DNA of 7,993 nucleotides from JAJBWD01 sp041670885 (GTDB taxonomy: Bacteria > Bacillota > Clostridia > Clostridiales > Clostridiaceae). This document shows, piece by piece, positions 5,838-7,993 of this stretch. Below the pieces are notes generated by a model that ran no database searches, was not told the origin of the DNA, and saw only the letters and a list, made by a program, of their open reading frames with translations. The position numbers and the translations under genes are program-made. How positions within the stretch are numbered: the first letter of the stretch is position 1; each line of letters begins with the position of its first letter. The stretch is from assembly GCA_041670885.1 (NCBI GenBank), contig JBAXYJ010000132.1:1-7993 (forward strand), written 5' to 3'.

Positions 5838-5860
5838 TTCATTATTTACAAAATAGTGAA
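5838..5860. promoter_or_regulatory. 23-bp near-perfect palindrome, candidate operator
   Basis: The arms TTCATTATTT (5838-5847) and AAATAGTGAA (5851-5860) are inverted repeats with a single T-G mismatch around a 3-base centre ACA. The element sits about 9 to 31 bases downstream of the predicted transcription start and 36 bases before the ATG. This position suits a repressor operator (roadblock or start-site occlusion). As RNA it would also form a hairpin, but no T-run follows it, so it is not a terminator. A tiny second inverted repeat, TGGC/GCCA (5868-5879), lies between it and the Shine-Dalgarno. Confidence 0.6.
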
Positions 5861-5896
5861 TGATAAATGGCATGAGCCAGAAAATGGAGGGTTTGT

Positions 5897-6970
5897 ATGC
5901 ATAAAAAATTGTTTATCCCAGGACCCGTTGAAGTAAGACCTGATGTGCTTCAAAAAATGGCAACTCCTATGATCGGGCACAGAACAAAGGATGCTTCCAA
6001 GCTTCAGAAGGATATCAGTGATAAGCTTAGGAAGGTATTTTATACAGAAGAGGAAATTCTTCTTTCTACAAGTTCAGGAAGTGGGCTTATGGAAGGAGCT
6101 ATAAGAAGCTGCACAGCTAAGAGAGCAGCTGTATTTTCAGTAGGTGCCTTTGGGAAAAGATGGTACAAAATGGCAGAAAGCAATAATGTACCGGCAGATT
6201 TATTCCAGGTTGAAATGGGAAAAGCTACAACTGCTGAAATGGTAGATGAAGCTTTAAAAACAGGGAAATATGATCTTATTACAGTAACCCATAATGAAAC
6301 ATCAACAGGTATTATGAACCCGGTGGAGGAAATATCTGGTGTTATGAAAAAATATCCTGAGGTTGTTTGGTGCCTGGATACAGTAAGCTCTATGGCAGGA
6401 ACAAAAATTGAGGTAGATAAGCTGGGAGTTGATATATGTATTACATCAACCCAAAAGGCTATAGGTCTTCCTCCGGGAATGGCCATCTGCTCCTTCTCAA
6501 AGAAAGCAGTAGAGAGAGCTAAAAATGTTGAATTTAGAGGTACCTATTTGGATCTTTTAGATTTATATAACTGCATTCAGAAAAAGAACTATCAGTATCC
6601 TTCTACTCCATCTCTTTCTCATATGTTTGCCCTAGACTATCAGCTGGACAGGATATTAGAAGAAGGTTTGGAAAACAGATATGCAAGACATCTTGAGATG
6701 GCTGAGTATGTTAGAGCTTGGGCTAGAACATATTTTGAAATATTCCCTGATGAAAGATACATGTCCAATACTCTTACAACAATCAAAAATACAAGAGGCA
6801 TAAGCGTTGCAGATCTAAATAAAGCACTTGGAGAAAGAGGCTTTATGATTTCTAATGGATATGGAGACTTAAAGGAAAAGACTTTTAGAATTGCTCATAT
6901 GGCAGACTGTACCTTAGATGAGGTTAAGGAATTAATTAATAATATTAATGACATCTTATCGCTAAAATAA
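5897..6970 (+). CDS. Class V aminotransferase, probable phosphoserine aminotransferase of the AGT type
   Basis: A 357-residue PLP enzyme of the alanine-glyoxylate/serine-pyruvate aminotransferase group. It shows the N-terminal 'PGP' (8-10) and 'GHRTKD' (27-32), and a phosphate-binding 'TSSGSGLMEG' (58-67). Asp161 in 'LDTVSS' should contact the PLP ring nitrogen, and Lys187 in 'STQKAIGLPPG' should form the Schiff base. Arg331 in 'FRIAHM' is the likely substrate-carboxylate contact. GGAGG (5886-5890) lies six bases before the ATG. By sequence it is not a classical SerC. Its position 12 bases before serA makes phosphohydroxypyruvate plus glutamate to phosphoserine the most likely reaction, an inference from context. 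Glyoxylate or serine-pyruvate transamination is the alternative. It is the first gene after a good promoter and a candidate operator. Confidence 0.85.
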   Translation: MHKKLFIPGPVEVRPDVLQKMATPMIGHRTKDASKLQKDISDKLRKVFYTEEEILLSTSSGSGLMEGAIRSCTAKRAAVFSVGAFGKRWYKMAESNNVPADLFQVEMGKATTAEMVDEALKTGKYDLITVTHNETSTGIMNPVEEISGVMKKYPEVVWCLDTVSSMAGTKIEVDKLGVDICITSTQKAIGLPPGMAICSFSKKAVERAKNVEFRGTYLDLLDLYNCIQKKNYQYPSTPSLSHMFALDYQLDRILEEGLENRYARHLEMAEYVRAWARTYFEIFPDERYMSNTLTTIKNTRGISVADLNKALGERGFMISNGYGDLKEKTFRIAHMADCTLDEVKELINNINDILSLK

Positions 6971-6982
6971 TGGGGGTATATT

Positions 6983-7894
6983 ATGATAAGGGTTTTATTA
7001 AATGATGGGTTAGATAAAAAAGCTATTGAAAAACTTGCAAAATGTGGCTTTGAAGCTGTAAATCAGCATATAGCAGATGAAGATTTAGGAGAAGCCTTAA
7101 AAGATTACGATGCTCTGGTAGTAAGAAGTGCTACTAAGGTAAGAGAAGACATAATAAGAAAAGCTGAAGACGGTAAGCGCCTTAAGCTGATAATAAGAGG
7201 CGGAGTAGGCGTTGATAATATAGATGTAAAAACAGCAATCCAGCTTGGCATAGATGTTAAAAATACGCCAGGTGCCAGTTCTGCTGCAGTTGCAGAGCTC
7301 ACCTTAGGCCATATGTTTGCAGTTTCCAGATTCATAGCAGCTTCCAATGTTACTATGAGAGAAGGAAAATGGGAGAAAAAAAAGTACAAGGGTATTGAGC
7401 TGTCCGGTAAGACCTTGGGACTAATAGGAGCTGGAAGGATAGCAAAACAGGTTGCAATAAGAGTAAAAGCTTTAGGCATGAATGTAATATATTACGATAT
7501 ATCAGGAGAAAAGGAAGCTTTTAAAGAATTCAAATATCTTCCTCTTAATGAACTTCTTAAAGAGGCTGACTTTGTATCTCTTCATATTCCATATGACAAG
7601 GTAAAGGGAGCAGTTATTGGAGAAGAAGAGATAAGCCTTATGAAGGATGGAGCTTATCTGATAAATTGTGCCAGAGGCGGAGTAGTTGATGAAGAAGCAC
7701 CCTTAGAAGCATTAAACAGCGGTAAGATAGCAGGTGCAGGAATTGATGTTTATAAAGAGGAGCCATCAGCTAATTTAGACCTTATTAAACATCCCAATGT
7801 ATCTGTAACGCCTCACATTGGAGCTTCAACTAAGGAAGCACAGGAAAGAATCGGAGCAGAGGTAGTATCCATATTAGAAGAATACTTCAAGTAG
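6983..7894 (+). CDS. serA: D-3-phosphoglycerate dehydrogenase, short form without ACT domain
   Basis: A 303-residue NAD-dependent 2-hydroxyacid dehydrogenase that should oxidise 3-phosphoglycerate to phosphohydroxypyruvate, the first step of serine synthesis. 'VVRSATKV' (46-53) and 'GGVGVDNID' (73-81) lie in the substrate-binding domain. 'GLIGAGRIA' (146-154) is the Rossmann glycine motif, with Asp172 to bind the NAD ribose. The catalytic set is Arg231 ('CARGGVVDEE'), Glu260 ('KEEP') and His278 ('PHIGAS'). The protein ends soon after this, without the regulatory C-terminal domain through which serine inhibits long SerA forms. Feedback control, if any, must therefore be different. GGGGG precedes the ATG; the gap to the aminotransferase gene is 12 bases and to the next gene 13, so the three are one operon. 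Confidence 0.92.
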   Translation: MIRVLLNDGLDKKAIEKLAKCGFEAVNQHIADEDLGEALKDYDALVVRSATKVREDIIRKAEDGKRLKLIIRGGVGVDNIDVKTAIQLGIDVKNTPGASSAAVAELTLGHMFAVSRFIAASNVTMREGKWEKKKYKGIELSGKTLGLIGAGRIAKQVAIRVKALGMNVIYYDISGEKEAFKEFKYLPLNELLKEADFVSLHIPYDKVKGAVIGEEEISLMKDGAYLINCARGGVVDEEAPLEALNSGKIAGAGIDVYKEEPSANLDLIKHPNVSVTPHIGASTKEAQERIGAEVVSILEEYFK

Positions 7895-7907
7895 AGGAGG
7901 AATTAAG

Positions 7908-7993
7908 ATGGCAGTACTTAGGGCATTTAAGGGAATAAGACCAAGAAAGGATTTGGCAAAGGACGTTGCTGCCCTACCTTATGATGTTATGAA
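7908..7993 (+). CDS. DUF1015 family protein, N-terminal fragment (3' end outside window)
   Basis: Only 28 residues are visible, but they carry the usual DUF1015 opening: 'KGIRPRKDLAKDVAALPYDV' (8-27). A strong GAGGAGG (7894-7900), beginning at the last base of the serA stop, lies seven bases from the ATG. The family is widespread in clostridia and archaea and has no firmly assigned activity that I can cite; some annotations relate it to ParB-like folds. Its place right after serA suggests a role in serine metabolism or its control. The rest of the gene runs off the window. Confidence 0.75.
   Translation, partial: MAVLRAFKGIRPRKDLAKDVAALPYDVM

Noticed and set aside
5829..5896. T-box or other riboswitch in the serine operon leader
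   Set aside because: The leader is about 68 bases, has no T-box sequence and no terminator hairpin with a T-run. A DNA operator explains the palindrome better.
6040..6486. Long open frame on the minus strand inside the aminotransferase gene; similar ones at 7105-7479, 2356-2631 and 2811-2999
   Set aside because: All lie opposite well-supported genes, have no ribosome sites of note, and encode no recognisable protein.

Overview
The window looks like chromosomal DNA of a low-GC Gram-positive anaerobe, most likely Clostridium or a close relative. Signs of this are AT-rich intergenic DNA, strong purine-rich ribosome binding sites (GGAGG, GAGGTG), one TTG start, two lipoprotein signals, and a gene set (SfsA, DUF362, M32 carboxypeptidase, class V aminotransferase with SerA and DUF1015) typical of clostridia. 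No mobile element, CRISPR array, tRNA or rRNA was found.

Layout. (1) 1-924: the end of an ABC-2 type permease, then a DUF4825-like lipoprotein gene, closed by a perfect 10-bp hairpin terminator that probably serves both strands. (2) 925-1788, minus strand: an orphan zinc-type (ZnuA/TroA family) binding lipoprotein with its own sigma-A-like promoter. (3) 1789-1975: a divergent intergenic region with four perfect consensus DnaA boxes (TTATCCACA) within 74 bp. This is the most unusual feature of the window. (4) 1976-5312, plus strand: a probable operon of sfsA, a DUF362 gene, a small eight-cysteine protein gene and an M32 metallocarboxypeptidase gene, ended by a strong intrinsic terminator at 5341-5381. 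(5) 5416-5777: two tiny paralogous four-cysteine protein genes in tandem. (6) 5778-7993: a good promoter, a 23-bp near-perfect palindrome, then a probable serine-biosynthesis operon: a class V aminotransferase likely acting as phosphoserine transaminase, SerA (3-phosphoglycerate dehydrogenase), and the start of a DUF1015 gene that runs off the window.

How the parts fit. SerA and the aminotransferase would convert 3-phosphoglycerate to phosphoserine. No recognisable phosphoserine phosphatase is in the window, and DUF1015 is the linked unknown. From memory, aminotransferase-serA-DUF1015 lies close to dnaA in some clostridia (for example C. acetobutylicum). If that holds here, the DnaA-box cluster would sit near the chromosomal origin and could be a DnaA titration, timing or gene-control site. 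It is not a canonical oriC, because dnaA, dnaN and rpmH are absent. Three small proteins in the window share a CxxCx6-7C module, which suggests a little-studied family of clostridial metal- or iron-sulfur-binding miniproteins.
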